This document shows, piece by piece, positions 12,301 to 22,194 of a stretch of DNA of 64,000 nt. The stretch spans positions 19,828,789-19,892,788 of the forward strand of contig NC_049981.1 in the NCBI RefSeq assembly GCF_000003815.2, read 5' to 3'. Made by a program: the position numbers and the translations under genes. Below the pieces are notes generated by a model. The model saw only the letters and a list, made by a program, of their open reading frames with translations. It made no database searches and had not been told where the DNA came from. How positions within the stretch are numbered: the stretch's first letter is position 1; every line of letters starts with the position of its first letter. This stretch comes from Branchiostoma floridae. Lineage: Eukaryota; Chordata; Leptocardii; Amphioxiformes; Branchiostomatidae.

Positions 12301-15300
12301 GGTGGTGGGTTGCTATGATGTTGTTCTTTACAGCAACAAGCACACCCCCTCCCCGGCCAGCTCTGTCTCTCCTGAACACATTGTACGTGTCCGGAAAGAT
12401 TTCGCTGCTGCCCACTGACGAGTCCAGCCACGTCTCAGTGCCAACAACAATGTCTGGTTGCACAGCTTCGCAAAATGCGTGCAGTTCAGGTACCTTATTG
12501 CGGATAGATTGAAAGTTGATCACACAGGTCCTGACTGGTTTGGTATGTGTGCGGTCGCGAGGCGGTGGAGTAATACCATATCCGATAGGCGAAGACGTAG
12601 CGATAGGTGAGCCGATAGATCTTGCTGGACTAGAACAGGTGCTGGTGTTAAAAGAAGAGAAACAATTAGAAGTTTCGAATACTGTAGTGTTGAAGAGGCT
12701 GGAGCTGAAGTTAGGTAGGCCGCAGGAGCAGCAAATCCAGGACACGTTAGGGTTGTTGATGGTATTATAGACCGGTGTTGACATACCCATGCAGTCAGTA
12801 TGGTACCAGACATCACATGAGTCGCAACAGATGGCATGCCGGCCGTCCACCTTTTCCCACCTGACGGCTCGATGGCATACGCCGCAGGGGTACTTCGGTG
12901 CCCTACATGTAGGTCCCGGATTTAACTCCACATCTCCAGCCAGAAGGATTATCAGAGTGAGACTGAAAAGTGTGAATTTAGGTCTGCAGTGGGGTGCTAG
13001 TTTACCATTAGAGTTAATAAAGATAGAGACTAATGTTAACTTCAGGGAGTGATTGGCACATGTGTTGTCCAGCAGGGGAGTTAACGGGAATGGACTGTTA
13101 AAGGATGGGTTAAGGGTGTGAGGTTTGCCTTCATGCCTGGGAGTGAAGGGGGAGGGATTATGGTGAGGTTTTACAATTAACGCTAAGCAGTGGGCTGTTA
13201 GTAGAATGGTACCCAAAATAACTGAGAATGTAACGAAACATGTCATAATGCTTGACCTGCAGGGGTACTCTCCTACTCAGCAGGAGGAACGCCACGCTGG
13301 TGAGGGGCGAATTACATATTGAATATACAAATATACAATATACAAAGCAGAAGTACTATGAAATGAAAAATGGAACGATCTGGTTTTTCATCTAACATTG
13401 AATGAATGAATGAACATTATTCATTGAATGATGAATGAATGAAAAAAACCTTTGTTGTGGATTTTTATTCAACTTAGCTGGGGCAACGACGCAAGAAGAA
13501 AATCGTAATATTTTGGCGTTATTTTCTTTGCGACGTTGGGGCGGAGCCCATAGGGCTAAACGGTATTTGCGTATCCGTTCCGTGGAGATACCTTTTCCTC
13601 CGGTTTTCTGCACGTCCCTGGCTTCCCTGGAGCTACTAGTCTTGCCTACTGCGCCGTGGTGTTTGCCGTCTTCAAAACCCCCTGAGTTAGTCTCTACCAG
13701 ACTCCGGATCGCTGGAAAAATCGTAGAAATGGAACAAATCAGAGGAGTAAGCCGGCCAGAGGAATATAACCGGCCAGGGAACAGCACGCGATCGTCGGAG
13801 TCTGTGGAATCCCGGTGTCTTGTTTGATGTCCACTAATCGCTATCCAATAGGTGCGAAGTGGCTAAATAACCCTTTTATTGCTTTCCTACTCGCCCGTGA
13901 CGGTCCAAGCGGGGCGAGCCTGTCACATGTGACCTTCCTCTAAAATTAATACTCGGCAGTTTACAGGCTTAAATTCCGAAAAAAAAGTACATGAATAGAA
14001 ATAACAGACACGCCGGAGCGCGGTTCATGTTGTTCTGAATAATTAGTCAAAACTTTATTGACACGACGAGTACCGTACGCTTGACGGCCGCCGACTCTGG
14101 CCGGTCTGCGGCCAGCTAAAGGCCGAGGCTGCCAACACAACAACAACAGCCCACTCGATACTGCTGTCACGAAATGGAGATCTAGAAAAACATGTGAGTG
14201 GCGAGCGACAAGAGAAAACATAGCGATAACCACCACAGACTATGGTTCAGAAGTCAGGACCAAACTCGGCATTGAGGTTTAGCAGCGAAGAACTCGGGAG
14301 GACGTCAGCGAATCGGCCACGTGATTGATGAAGAAGGCGTCCCAGAAAGAAGTCACCCGCTTCGAAACGAAAGAGATCGCAAACTCCCCACACAAAAACA
14401 TCGGCAGGCCCCAGAAACTTGGTGACCTCGATGCGGTGTTACCGGACTTTGTAAGAACCACACAGCGGCGCCATTTTCTTTGTTTTGTTTGTGCGCTCGG
14501 CTGGCGGGAGAAATCTGGCGGTTTGATTCCGAATTATTAATTATATTTTTTTTTTACATAAGTAAAAAGCTCACTTACATATTACACTTTTGACGCTATG
14601 AATTAGAATAATTCTAGCTAGAAATTTGTAGGTTTAAAACGCATTTTTTCGTAGTTGCTCTTTTTTTAACAATTTGTGTGACCAAGGAGGTTAAAGAAAG
14701 CCTTGGTGTGACGCCATTTCTGCTGCTGTTGTCTGCACGCTAAGATGTCGCTGGCATTTTCTGGAGATTTATGTAACCTCTTAGCAAAACGTGAATATCG
14801 TAAGCATTCTGTAAATTGTATGGAGAAACTTTGAAAGTGTAGTGTGAAATAGTATTGATAAATACAATTGTGTAAATACGCAGCGAAGTTCAGCTCGTAA
14901 CGAATTTGTTTGCGTATGATAACACGCCATGCTTTCATACCCATGCTTTGATACCCTTGCGTTTGTAAAAAAATTACGACAAATTTTCCGTATAAATAAA
15001 TGTTTATTTCTTGAAGAACGACACACTTTTTATTCCTGTGTGAATTACTAGTGTTATGTGCGCATGTTTCGGTTACGAAATGGAGCATGATTGTGAACGT
15101 ACTAGTATAAACATGACTTGACACCAGTAAACAGTGCCGCATCAAGAGGGAGGGGGGTGGATTCGCGTAATCAAAAAGTAGCCACGATGAAAATTTAGTT
15201 GTCGTTAAAACCGCTAAATGTAAGTTATTGTTATAAAATCAAGGATTGGGAACAGTTTGACGTTTGTACCGAAAAAGGCTTATAGAAATAGTCCGCGTTT

Positions 15301-17930
15301 GCCGGACGCTGGTAGACGCGCCCCACGGCGCGTCAATTGATTTATGGCTTAAATGATCTGAACTCTGAAGCTACTGTCTTTGTGCAGAAAATGAGCGGAT
15401 TAGTTTTATGGCCTTTCAACTAACCGAAAGTCGACAGACTCCTGGGATCGCGAGCTGTTCCCTGGCCGGTTATATTCCTCTCTATTTGTTCCATTTCTAC
15501 GATTTTCCAGCGATCCGGAGTCTGGTAGAGACTACCCCTGAGTACTCCACAACGTGACCTGTTACAGACATTCCCGCTCCCCGAAATCTTCCGAAGCGTT
15601 GTTGGTCATGTTGGGTGGCGGTTCGGCCATAAAACGGGAAGCTCGGAATCGCCACCGAACATGACCGACAACGCTTCGAAAGATTTCAGGGAGCGCTGCC
15701 GAACAGCCAAAATGGCGCCCCGATTTGTAAAAACAATGAGGAGTGTTTGCAACAGGTCACGTTGTGGAGTACTCAGGGGGTTTTGAAGACGGCGAACACC
15801 ACGGCGCAGTAGGCAAGACTCCAGGGAAGCCAGGGACGTGCAGAAAACCGGAGGAAAAGGTATCTCCACGGAACGGATACGCAAATACCGTTTAGCCCTA
15901 TAGGCTCCGCCCCAACGTCGCAAAGAAAATAACGCCAAAATATTACGATTTTCTTCTTGCGTCGTTGCCCCAGCTATATTCAACTGAGCTAAGTACAGGT
16001 CTCGAGAAAGACACGTTACAAACATACAGGTATTTTGGTCTTGCAAAATGCCAGCAACATCTGTTTATTAATTAGAAGAGGGGCCTAAAGGATCTACTAT
16101 CAACTATAAATAGGTTTGACTTCTTGACAATGGTGAAGATGTTATAATTTATGGGTTTAACTCCTACCTGGCTGAAACCACTCCAGTCTACTCTGGGTTA
16201 CACTATAGAATGAATTGGAGTTTCAAGACCTTTGCCGATTGATTTCAACCTTTAAAACTGGTGTATTAATTTTGTTTGTTATTAATTATGCGAATAAGAT
16301 CCTCATTTGCATTAATCATACTAGCTGTTTATCAATATCATTTCCTCCACCCAGATAGATCTAACTATCAATATTCGTCTCTTTCAGAGTAACAAATGTC
16401 ACATGTTGCAATAGTCCTACATGTATAGTGGAGCAAAGCGGTTTTACACAATATCCTCATTAATTATGTAATCCAAATTCTGATTAGCATAATTGATATT
16501 CAACCATATGAAGCACCACCTAAGCTATGTAAATACCAAAAATCATGACGATCCATCATTACATGCCCTTTTTTGAGGAAGGAGGTTGAAAAGAGGAACA
16601 CTAAAATGGCCCCTGCAGTTTAAAAACAAACTGCTAGGGGCCCAAACCTACCAGTATATCACTTACTCTCAACCTCAAGAGCTGCCTACCACTTAGAAAT
16701 CATAGCCACACCATGTCTAGAACTCAAGATATCAAAACCAGAAGTTCCACTGAAGTACCGTAACAAGTTGCTAGGCAGCTAGGGGGCCAAAAATCTAATC
16801 ATTTTCTCATAATTTTCATACCCCTTGTTCCTGTTGCAGCTACTGGCAAGGCTGGGTAGCAGACCATCCCTGGTCCAGCTGGAGACAGCCCTCTTCAGGG
16901 CTGACATGGGCCCAAAGTCAGGAGATGCCATTGAATTGTACGGACCTGAGGGGACAGTAAAAACCGAGATGCTACTCCACCTGACAGCCAGGTGAGGGTT
17001 GCAATTGGACAAGCCCATATGAAAACATATCATGTAAATCTTTGGGCTAGTGACAATTTGGTTTTGATAGTGGAAATGAGCAGGCTTTTCATTTGACGCC
17101 ATCTGGACCATGCTTGATTAAAGTGTGCATCTGTACAGCACACAAAGGTGCTACTGCTTGATCCTATTATCTGCCATCATGACTTCAATGAATAACCTGT
17201 GTAGGACCAACGAATTTTTACTCAACCCTGCAGGTGTATCCTGCCAGCATCCCTGGGTGGGCTGGAGGCTGGCGTGGTGTTCATTGACAATGACTACCAT
17301 TTCGATATCCTCCGGCTTGTGACAATACTTGAAGGCAGGTTAGACACTACAGACGAAGACAGAATGAAGCAATGCCTGGGCAGACTGTACATTGTGAGGT
17401 GCAACAGCAGCGAACAGTTAGTGATCACTCTGCACTCTCTGGAACACATCATTGCATCATCCTCAGAGGTAGCTCTGCTAATAGTGGACAGCATCTCAGC
17501 TTTCTATTGGTTAGACAGGAGCACAGATGACAGCATGTCAGGGCAGGAACTAAACCAGAGACGATGTGTGGACATTCTGTCTAGATATCTCAGTGACTAC
17601 GGGATTGTCCTCATTGCTACCAAGCAAGCTTTATTTGGGCACAAAAGTAGGAAGAACCAAAATGAAGATACCACATTGTCTCCAAAACTTGAGAAAACAA
17701 AAGTGGAAAATGTAGAACACTATGAGTACATGTGCCATGCTTGGCAGAACCTGATTAAGTATCGTTATGTATTTTCAAGAGCTACAAAGAAGGACATATC
17801 TATAGAAGAAAATGGTAAAGACATCTCTTCTTTTAGTGCTACTATGATAAAGCCAGTAGAACACAAATGTGAATTTACTGTTGCCGATAGAGGGATCTCC
17901 TTTATGGGTTCATTGTATAACCAATGCTGA
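9299..17930 (+). CDS. XRCC2: XRCC2, RAD51-paralogue DNA repair protein (gene span, 3 coding exons)
   Basis: Coding exons are 9299-9328, 16840-16991 and 17234-17930. Together they make 879 nt, 292 residues plus stop (human XRCC2 is 280). XRCC2 belongs to the BCDX2 RAD51-paralogue complex acting in nuclear homologous recombination. Seen: an ESGAQ|LLARL junction that matches human ESGTE|LLARL with the intron in the same phase (0); a Walker A region GPEGTVKTE at 45-53; DNDYHFDILRLVTILE at about 79-94; and a Walker B-like VALLIVDSISAFYWLDR ending near 156. Val50 (codon 16957-16959, GTA) replaces the usual Walker A glycine. The C-terminal part after about residue 200 is poorly conserved, as in other species. 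The 30-nt first exon is supported by its position, its phase, a good start context and a GT donor at 9329. The second intron splits a codon after two bases. Confidence 0.92.
9740..13246 (-). pseudogene. LINE polyprotein: 2A peptide, PHD finger, AP-endonuclease, reverse transcriptase; one nonsense codon
   Basis: The frame runs 950 codons from ATG 13244-13246 to a TAG at 10394-10396, then continues in the same frame to TAA at 9740-9742. Only one stop breaks a ~1,168-codon frame. Seen in order: hydrophobic N-terminus (residues 3-25); second hydrophobic stretch (91-103) leading into GDVELNPGP (104-112), a 2A-like motif; a C4HC3 PHD-type finger (C121, C124, C141, C144, H149, C152, C172, C175); an AP-like endonuclease (VINFQSIRNK, GTETWL, GDFNLPDATW, LSDHDIPL, about 240-460); and a reverse transcriptase (ATGPDGIPPRLLK, LDFSKAFDTV, GVPQGTVLGPLLF, catalytic FADD at 901-904). 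The segment after the stop is the usual C-terminal helical region of such enzymes. The stop makes this copy probably inactive unless it is read through. Confidence 0.92.
12911..12937 (-). other. 2A-like translational recoding motif in the LINE frame
   Basis: The codons read GDVELNPGP (residues 104-112), the full D(V/I)ExNPGP consensus. In 2A peptides the ribosome fails to form the final Gly-Pro bond and continues, giving two proteins. Here it would separate a ~111-residue hydrophobic leader from the PHD-EN-RT protein. 2A motifs are documented in APE-type non-LTR retrotransposons, including those of sea urchin and amphioxus. Confidence 0.9.
13309..13474. other. AT-rich spacer with TGAA/AATG short tandem repeats
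   Basis: Between the LINE 5' end and the first inverted-repeat arm lies AT-rich sequence with (AATG)n/(TGAA)n-like repeats at about 13398-13442. No gene seen. Confidence 0.6.
13475..13812 (+). repeat. Left arm of a ~340-bp inverted repeat (composite MITE)
   Basis: This segment reappears in reverse complement at 15424-15976 with a few percent divergence, apart from an insertion in the second copy. Its right part (from 13688) begins TAGTCTCTACCAGACTCC, the terminus of a hAT-like MITE family also present near 24616 and 56214. An open frame over the segment occurs in both copies, but only because the copies are nearly identical; I see no protein-level support. Confidence 0.75.
13813..15423. other. 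Segment between inverted-repeat arms, no gene recognised
   Basis: XRCC2 intron 1. The first ~700 bp (to about 14530) is CpG-rich; the remainder is AT-rich. Reading frames of 60-160 codons occur but show no recognisable family. The sequence at 14681-14700 (ACCAAGGAGG then TTAAAGAAAG) recurs in a hairpin at 51610. Confidence 0.4.
15424..15976 (-). repeat. Right arm of the inverted repeat, carrying a nested foldback element
   Basis: Reverse complement of 13475-13812, interrupted at 15535-15780 by an inverted-repeat element absent from the left arm. The two arms are separated by about 1.6 kb and could form a large stem. Confidence 0.75.
15535..15780. mobile_element. 246-bp foldback element nested in the right arm
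   Basis: Terminal inverted repeats of about 29 bp start CCCCTGAGTACTCCACAACG and end with the complement. Inside, a second inverted pair (about 15586-15620 against 15650-15692) covers most of the interior, so the whole unit can fold into a long hairpin. The left arm retains only a CTGAGT-like remnant at the same place. Confidence 0.7.
16500..16790 (+). repeat. Interspersed repeat of unknown class
   Basis: It contains phrases (a TACCAAAAATCATGACGATCC segment and a GCTAGGGGGCC-type segment) that recur, diverged, at about 44915-45130 and, in reverse, at about 40124-40200. It looks like an old multi-copy element just upstream of XRCC2 exon 2. Confidence 0.45.
16840..16991 (+). CDS. XRCC2: XRCC2 coding exon 2 (Walker A region)
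   Basis: Acceptor TTGTTCCTGTTGCAG precedes 16840 and donor GTGAGG follows 16991. Encodes residues 11-60, including GPEGTVKTEM. Human XRCC2 has an intron at the start position in the same phase. Confidence 0.9.
17234..17930 (+). CDS. XRCC2: XRCC2 coding exon 3 (Walker B and C-terminus)
   Basis: Acceptor CAACCCTGCAG precedes 17234. The first base completes an Arg codon split by the intron. Residues 62-292 follow, ending with TGA at 17928-17930. The open frame is long and uninterrupted, and DNDYHFDILRLVTILE is diagnostic. Confidence 0.93.
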
Positions 17931-18334
17931 AAGCACATTTGCATTTTGAAGGACAGTGTATTTTTGTAAACCTCACAATTTTGTTGCCTTAACAGTCATT
18001 GAAATGATGATGACTGAGTGTAGAAACTATTTGAAATAGCTACAATGCTGCTACATTGATCAACATTCTGATCATTATTAAAAAACAGTTTTCCAGTCAC
18101 AGAATGTTTCTGTTGGTAATTTTCTAGCCTGATTAATATTAAATCATGCTTACAGCGGCCCTGCCGACATCCAGGAAGGGACCAGTTACAGCCCTTGACA
18201 GCGGAGTTTGCGTTAACAAACATTGTAGCTGAAGGAACAATACTTCTTAGTGTTTGATTTCCTGGAGAGGATAATGACTCTGTATGTGTACATCCCCCCA
18301 TTTTAAATTGTATCCTGAGTAGTAGAACTGTAGT
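17931..18334 (+). other. XRCC2: XRCC2 3' UTR and flank
   Basis: AT-rich sequence after the stop codon with no further coding signal. No canonical AATAAA was located with confidence. Confidence 0.4.
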
Positions 18335-18690
18335 CAGGGCTTGAAATACCACCTGCATATGCAGGTTATTGCAGGTAAAAATGGAGCTGTGCAGGTATTT
18401 CTGGTGTCTACCTGCACCTAACCTGCGCTGGTCCATATAACCTTACTAGGTTTTGTACATAAATATCCTATGATGTAGGTGCATGTGGATTGTTCTTAGC
18501 TGCATCGGTTGATACCACCTATAAAGTATAAAAGAAAAAATAGCAATGGTTCCGGAACAATTTTAGTATGATCCATAATTCCTAAATTCAGAAAAAATAG
18601 AGTGGTGCAGGTAAAATTTGTCTGGTGCAAGTAATTTTCAATATAACCTGCACCAGTGCAGGTATGCAGAAAAAAGTATTTCGAGCCCTG
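18335..18690. mobile_element. hAT-like MITE, 356 bp
   Basis: Ends CAGGGCTTGAAATAC (left) and GTATTTCGAGCCCTG (right) are inverted repeats with one mismatch. The interior is rich in TGCAGGT motifs in both orientations. CAGGG termini are typical of hAT elements. An 8-bp target duplication could not be confirmed (GTAGT is shared at both sides). Confidence 0.7.
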
Positions 18691-19370
18691 GTAGTAGACT
18701 AGTTAAGCCTACTTAACTATGCTAGATATACCCCAAAGTTAAAATCTCAATTGTTTTACATGAGTCTGTCATAGTTCAGGGCTCTGCCACCTTTCGTTTG
18801 AAACTCCCGCTATGCTAATGGATACTCAACAGTGTGATTGAATCTTGTGACATCAGGATTTGGCATGTCCCTATTAGTTCTGATATACATGTATATGAAT
18901 AGGACTTTTCAACCAAGTTTACCTTCGACACGTACCCAGCATTGCCTGTGACTTAGAAATGCCTAACACATTGATTCCCCTTAGTTTGTCAGAAATTCCT
19001 TGAAATCTAAACTTGAAAAAGCCAGCTCAAAAAGCCCTACCCCAGTATTCATATATATAAGGACTAATGGGGACGTGGCACTTCTTGACATCACAAAATT
19101 CAATCAGTGAGTAGAGAAGCCACCAGCATGGCACTAGCTAGAAAAGATTTTCACAGCTGTCCTGCCTCTATTGGTCTATTGATTATGCAATCCTGTTTGT
19201 ATGGAAATATAATCTTTAAAATATCCTGTCATGTGTAGAGAAAACATAAACGCAAGACATGTGTGTCAAACCAGATAATTGTTGAACTATCTATCACATG
19301 CAGTATATGTGTGCCACCCCAGAACTGTATCAAACAGTATGTTAGGACAATAAAACAGCAAAAGACTTTC

Positions 19371-19700
19371 CTTCCTCCCTGTCCTTAGTGCTGAAAGTTG
19401 AATACTTCTATGTATACCCTGTTCTTAGTATTCCTTAGTTAGAGGACAACCTTATCCTTAGTGCTTTTCCCCTGTTGTTAGTGCTGAAGCACCTTCCTTC
19501 GTGCTGAAGAACTTTCTTATGCCTAGTGCAGAGGGCCGTCTCTGTCTTTAGTGCTGAATTGACCCTCCTTATAGCCTGTTCTTATCACTATAGCTTTCCT
19601 ATCCCCTGCATTTAGTGAATGGAGTATTACAGTATGCCCTGTTTTTATTGCTGAAGAACCTTCCCTGTCTAGTGCTTGAGGCCTGTTCTCATTGTATTGT
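19371..19700 (+). repeat. Degenerate minisatellite related to the 27.4-29.3 kb array
   Basis: Irregular repetition of CTTAGTGCTGAA...CCTT phrases spaced roughly 30-50 bp apart. The same phrase forms the regular 33-bp array at 27366-29286. It looks like a decayed array or a related seed. Confidence 0.6.
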
Positions 19701-19843
19701 GCAAAATGCTGGCACACACAGCCTTAATTCTCACTGCTCAAGGACCTCACCCCACTGTATTCCACAATTCCCTTGTTCTAGTGGAAGCTTGCCTGATCTC
19801 TGTTTACTTCATGTGTGTTTGTTTATGAGGTGCTTTTATGATA

Positions 19844-20007
19844 CAGTAGAAGCAGCCTAATTGCACGGTCTATTTGCCAGTGAATTTCGTGCAATTATCC
19901 GACTGGTGCAATAATCTAGCTGGACCACACCGGTTTGAGATTTTGGGGTTCCGTGCAGTTAACAGAAGTGTGCGTTAATCCGTTGAGCAATTAACTGGCT
20001 TCTACTG
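19844..20007. mobile_element. Tc1/mariner-type MITE, 164 bp
   Basis: Inverted ends start CAGTAGAAGC and close TGGCTTCTACTG, each flanked by TA (19842-19843, 20008-20009). The interior carries several GTGCAATTA/TGCAGTTAA-type words and no coding capacity. Confidence 0.7.
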
Positions 20008-21016
20008 TATACAATATTGTGTGGGCATGCAGGATAGATGAGTCTGGCTGCCTCAAATCTCTGTCATATTTATATGCTTACAAGTCAGAGTTAGCTATGT
20101 CCCAACATGCTTTGTGCCCTTAATTGCATTTAGGGTGTAAATTTGCCAATTTCCTGGTCTTGACTAGAGCCAGATCTGTTGCAGCAGGGGTAAGTTGTGT
20201 TTCCAGCTTTGCTCAAAAGAATTTGTTTTGTAAACAAAACTCTACTTTTGTTATGTAGATAGGTTTGCTTGCTGTGTCTGTGTCTGAAAAAGAATTGTCT
20301 GGATATTTTCTAGATTTACGTCGATCTCTTAAGCATCAAAGGCAGTACTATAAGCATTTCCACCTCCCAACTTTATATTCTCCTGAGGTAGCTTCATACC
20401 ACCATATCTGTATTGGCTACATGGTCTGGCAGTAGGTACATGGTGAGTAATATCTGGCTACTGTAGTAGCTGGAGATGTATTTTGTTTTGGAGACCACGT
20501 CTGATTTGAAATGTCTATACTATACAGATGAGGAATGGACTATTCCCATCAAATACCCCGCCCCTTTCAAGTTCCAACACCCTAGTGAAAAACAGTGCTA
20601 GAGGTAATCCCCAAGCCGCCAGTGGCCAGTTGGCTACTGTTTTAGCCCTTTTGATCCTGTCTTATGTGTGTGTGTCATCGGTAAATCTGCTTGGAGATTA
20701 CAATAGTAGGACAGAAATGGGTGCGGCTGCTATATAGTTATAATACCAACTCATTTCGGTCTAGCTTTTTTTGCCCTGAAATCCTTTCAGAACTGTCCAA
20801 AGAAAATGCCTTCTTCGTTGAAGGATACATCCACCAAGTACAGCTGTTAGAGGAGCAGTCATGAAAGGGGAAGCTGGAGATACAACATGCCGCTATGATT
20901 TCTTACATGTGCATCCTACCCACCAAAAAAGTGATGTGATACAGTGCCTACCCCTCCTGAACTTGATGGGTGCAGCCTTCAACAAAGAAGGCATAGCCTT
21001 TTTCTTTGGCAATTTC
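20008..21016. other. Intergenic, no gene recognised
   Basis: Between the XRCC2 3' flank and the SINE cluster. Short frames (for example 20528-20737) have no recognisable domain. Confidence 0.4.
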
Positions 21017-21062
21017 TGTCCTACTGTTTTTGACGAAGGTGTTCGTCAAAAACAGTAGGACA
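21017..21062. repeat. Perfect 21-bp inverted repeat with 4-nt loop
   Basis: Arms 21017-21037 and 21042-21062 are exact reverse complements around GGTG. It sits immediately before a tRNA-like SINE head; a transcription terminator-like or transposon-end role are both possible. Confidence 0.75.
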
Positions 21063-21187
21063 AGTTAGCGTGGCCGAGCGGTCTACGCGCTGTGTGGAAA
21101 TAGCGATTTGCTTTTGCAGCCGTGAATCGTGGGTTCGAACCCCACTTGTAACAATTTTTTTCTTTGTTAGACAAATCTCATGTAATG
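21063..21187 (+). mobile_element. tRNA-derived SINE, copy 1
   Basis: The head has pol III promoter boxes: TGGCCGAGCGGTCTA (A box) and GGGTTCGAACCCC (B box). The cloverleaf is degraded (acceptor stem mismatches, no clean anticodon stem), so this is not an active tRNA gene. The tail TTTTTTTCTTTGTTAGACAA is shared with copy 2. The head resembles a Leu/Ser-type class II tRNA. Confidence 0.65.
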
Positions 21188-21306
21188 TTTTTTGCCGGTG
21201 CATAGCACCGGCTATGAGACGGGAGAAGCGGTTGTATGGATGCATGGATGCATGGATCGGTCACTTTCACGAAATAGCCCTTCTATACGTGCTATCGCGT
21301 AATCGA

Positions 21307-21420
21307 GTCAGCGTGGCCGAGCGGTCTACAGCATGGTACCTATCTTCCGTAGATCGTAGGTTCAAACCCCACTTGCTAAATTTTTTTTTCTTTGTTAGAC
21401 AAATCTCATGTAGTGTTTTT
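21307..21420 (+). mobile_element. tRNA-derived SINE, copy 2
   Basis: Same head (AGCGTGGCCGAGCGGTCTA), B box GGTTCAAACCCC, and the same tail (CTTTGTTAGACAAATCTCAT) as the copy 120 bp upstream, with a different middle. The two copies lie in direct orientation. Confidence 0.65.
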
Positions 21421-21670
21421 TAATAGAAGAAAGACCAATTCAGTAATTCGATGTTTAAAAACTCTTTTTTTCATGTGATTTTGTTTAACATCCAGGCTTT
21501 TTCCAAAATACGCACCGGCCAGCTTTTTTCAGAAGCTTTCTTGTTTAATAGAAGACAGACCAATTCAGTAATTCGATGTTTAAAAACTCTTTTTTCATAT
21601 GATTTTGTTTAACATCCAGGCTTTTTACAAAATACGCACTGGCCAGCTTTTTTCAGAAGCTTTCTTGTTT
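21421..21670 (+). repeat. Two-copy tandem duplication, ~125-bp unit
   Basis: Unit 21421-21545 is repeated at 21546-21670 with few differences (for example CACCGGCC versus CACTGGCC). No coding function is apparent; it follows the second SINE copy directly. Confidence 0.85.
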
Positions 21671-22194
21671 CAAAAATTGAGCCAAAATCAAATGGATATG
21701 TAGATGTTATCCATAGAAATGCAGTTGTGTTATGTTATTGATAGTGTCAACACTAGATCCATATTTATTTCTTTTATATACACTCTCTTGCTGTCCAAAG
21801 ATCTTCTATAAAGAAAAGGTCCATACAGAATGCATGTCAAAGATATTAAAGAGGATTGAGAAAAAGAACAGTAATTTGTTTGCGTGCTGGTATTTGTTTC
21901 ATTTGTATATGATCCGATAGCCAAAAATTAAAGTGCATGGAGTGAAGGATCATATCATCTTGTATAATTCTATATGATGTTACCACTGGCATCTGTCAAA
22001 TAACACACAAAATTTAGTACACAGATATTTGCAGGATAGAACCACCTATGATATTTCTGTCAACTTTCTCCCTCTCTAAGAAGAAACAGGGTCTCACAAG
22101 TAACGTTATACCCACAGTGTATTCTTCCTTGGCAAGCAGTATTTATGAGAGAGTTACTTGTGGTGGCATACACTACAACACCAGAGTCTGGAAA
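21671..22194. other. Upstream region of secreted gene A
   Basis: AT-rich, probable promoter and 5' UTR of the gene starting at 22195. An in-frame upstream ATG at 22048 would add 49 hydrophilic residues before the signal peptide, so the downstream ATG is preferred. Confidence 0.4.

Larger units (their letters stand above)
9667..13308 (-). mobile_element. Near-full-length CR1/L2-group LINE in XRCC2 intron 1
   Basis: About 3.6 kb on the minus strand, antisense to XRCC2. It has a short 5' UTR (~60 bp), one long reading frame (13246 to 9740) with a single in-frame stop, and a 3' tail ending in an ATG/ATC trinucleotide microsatellite (four to five units at about 9667-9681), typical of CR1/L2-type elements. 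There is no poly(A) tail. Its base composition is more CpG-rich than the surrounding intron. Clade placement (CR1, L2 or Crack) is inferred from domain order and tail type, not from a tree. Confidence 0.88.

Noticed and set aside
13435-13827. A conserved protein shared with the frame at 15606-16046
   Set aside because: The two frames are similar only because they lie in nearly identical inverted repeat arms; no third, diverged homologue or domain supports coding.
21063-21150. A genuine tRNA gene (A and B boxes visible)
   Set aside because: Acceptor stem has several mismatches, no clean anticodon stem-loop forms, and the same head and tail recur 245 bp away; it is a SINE.
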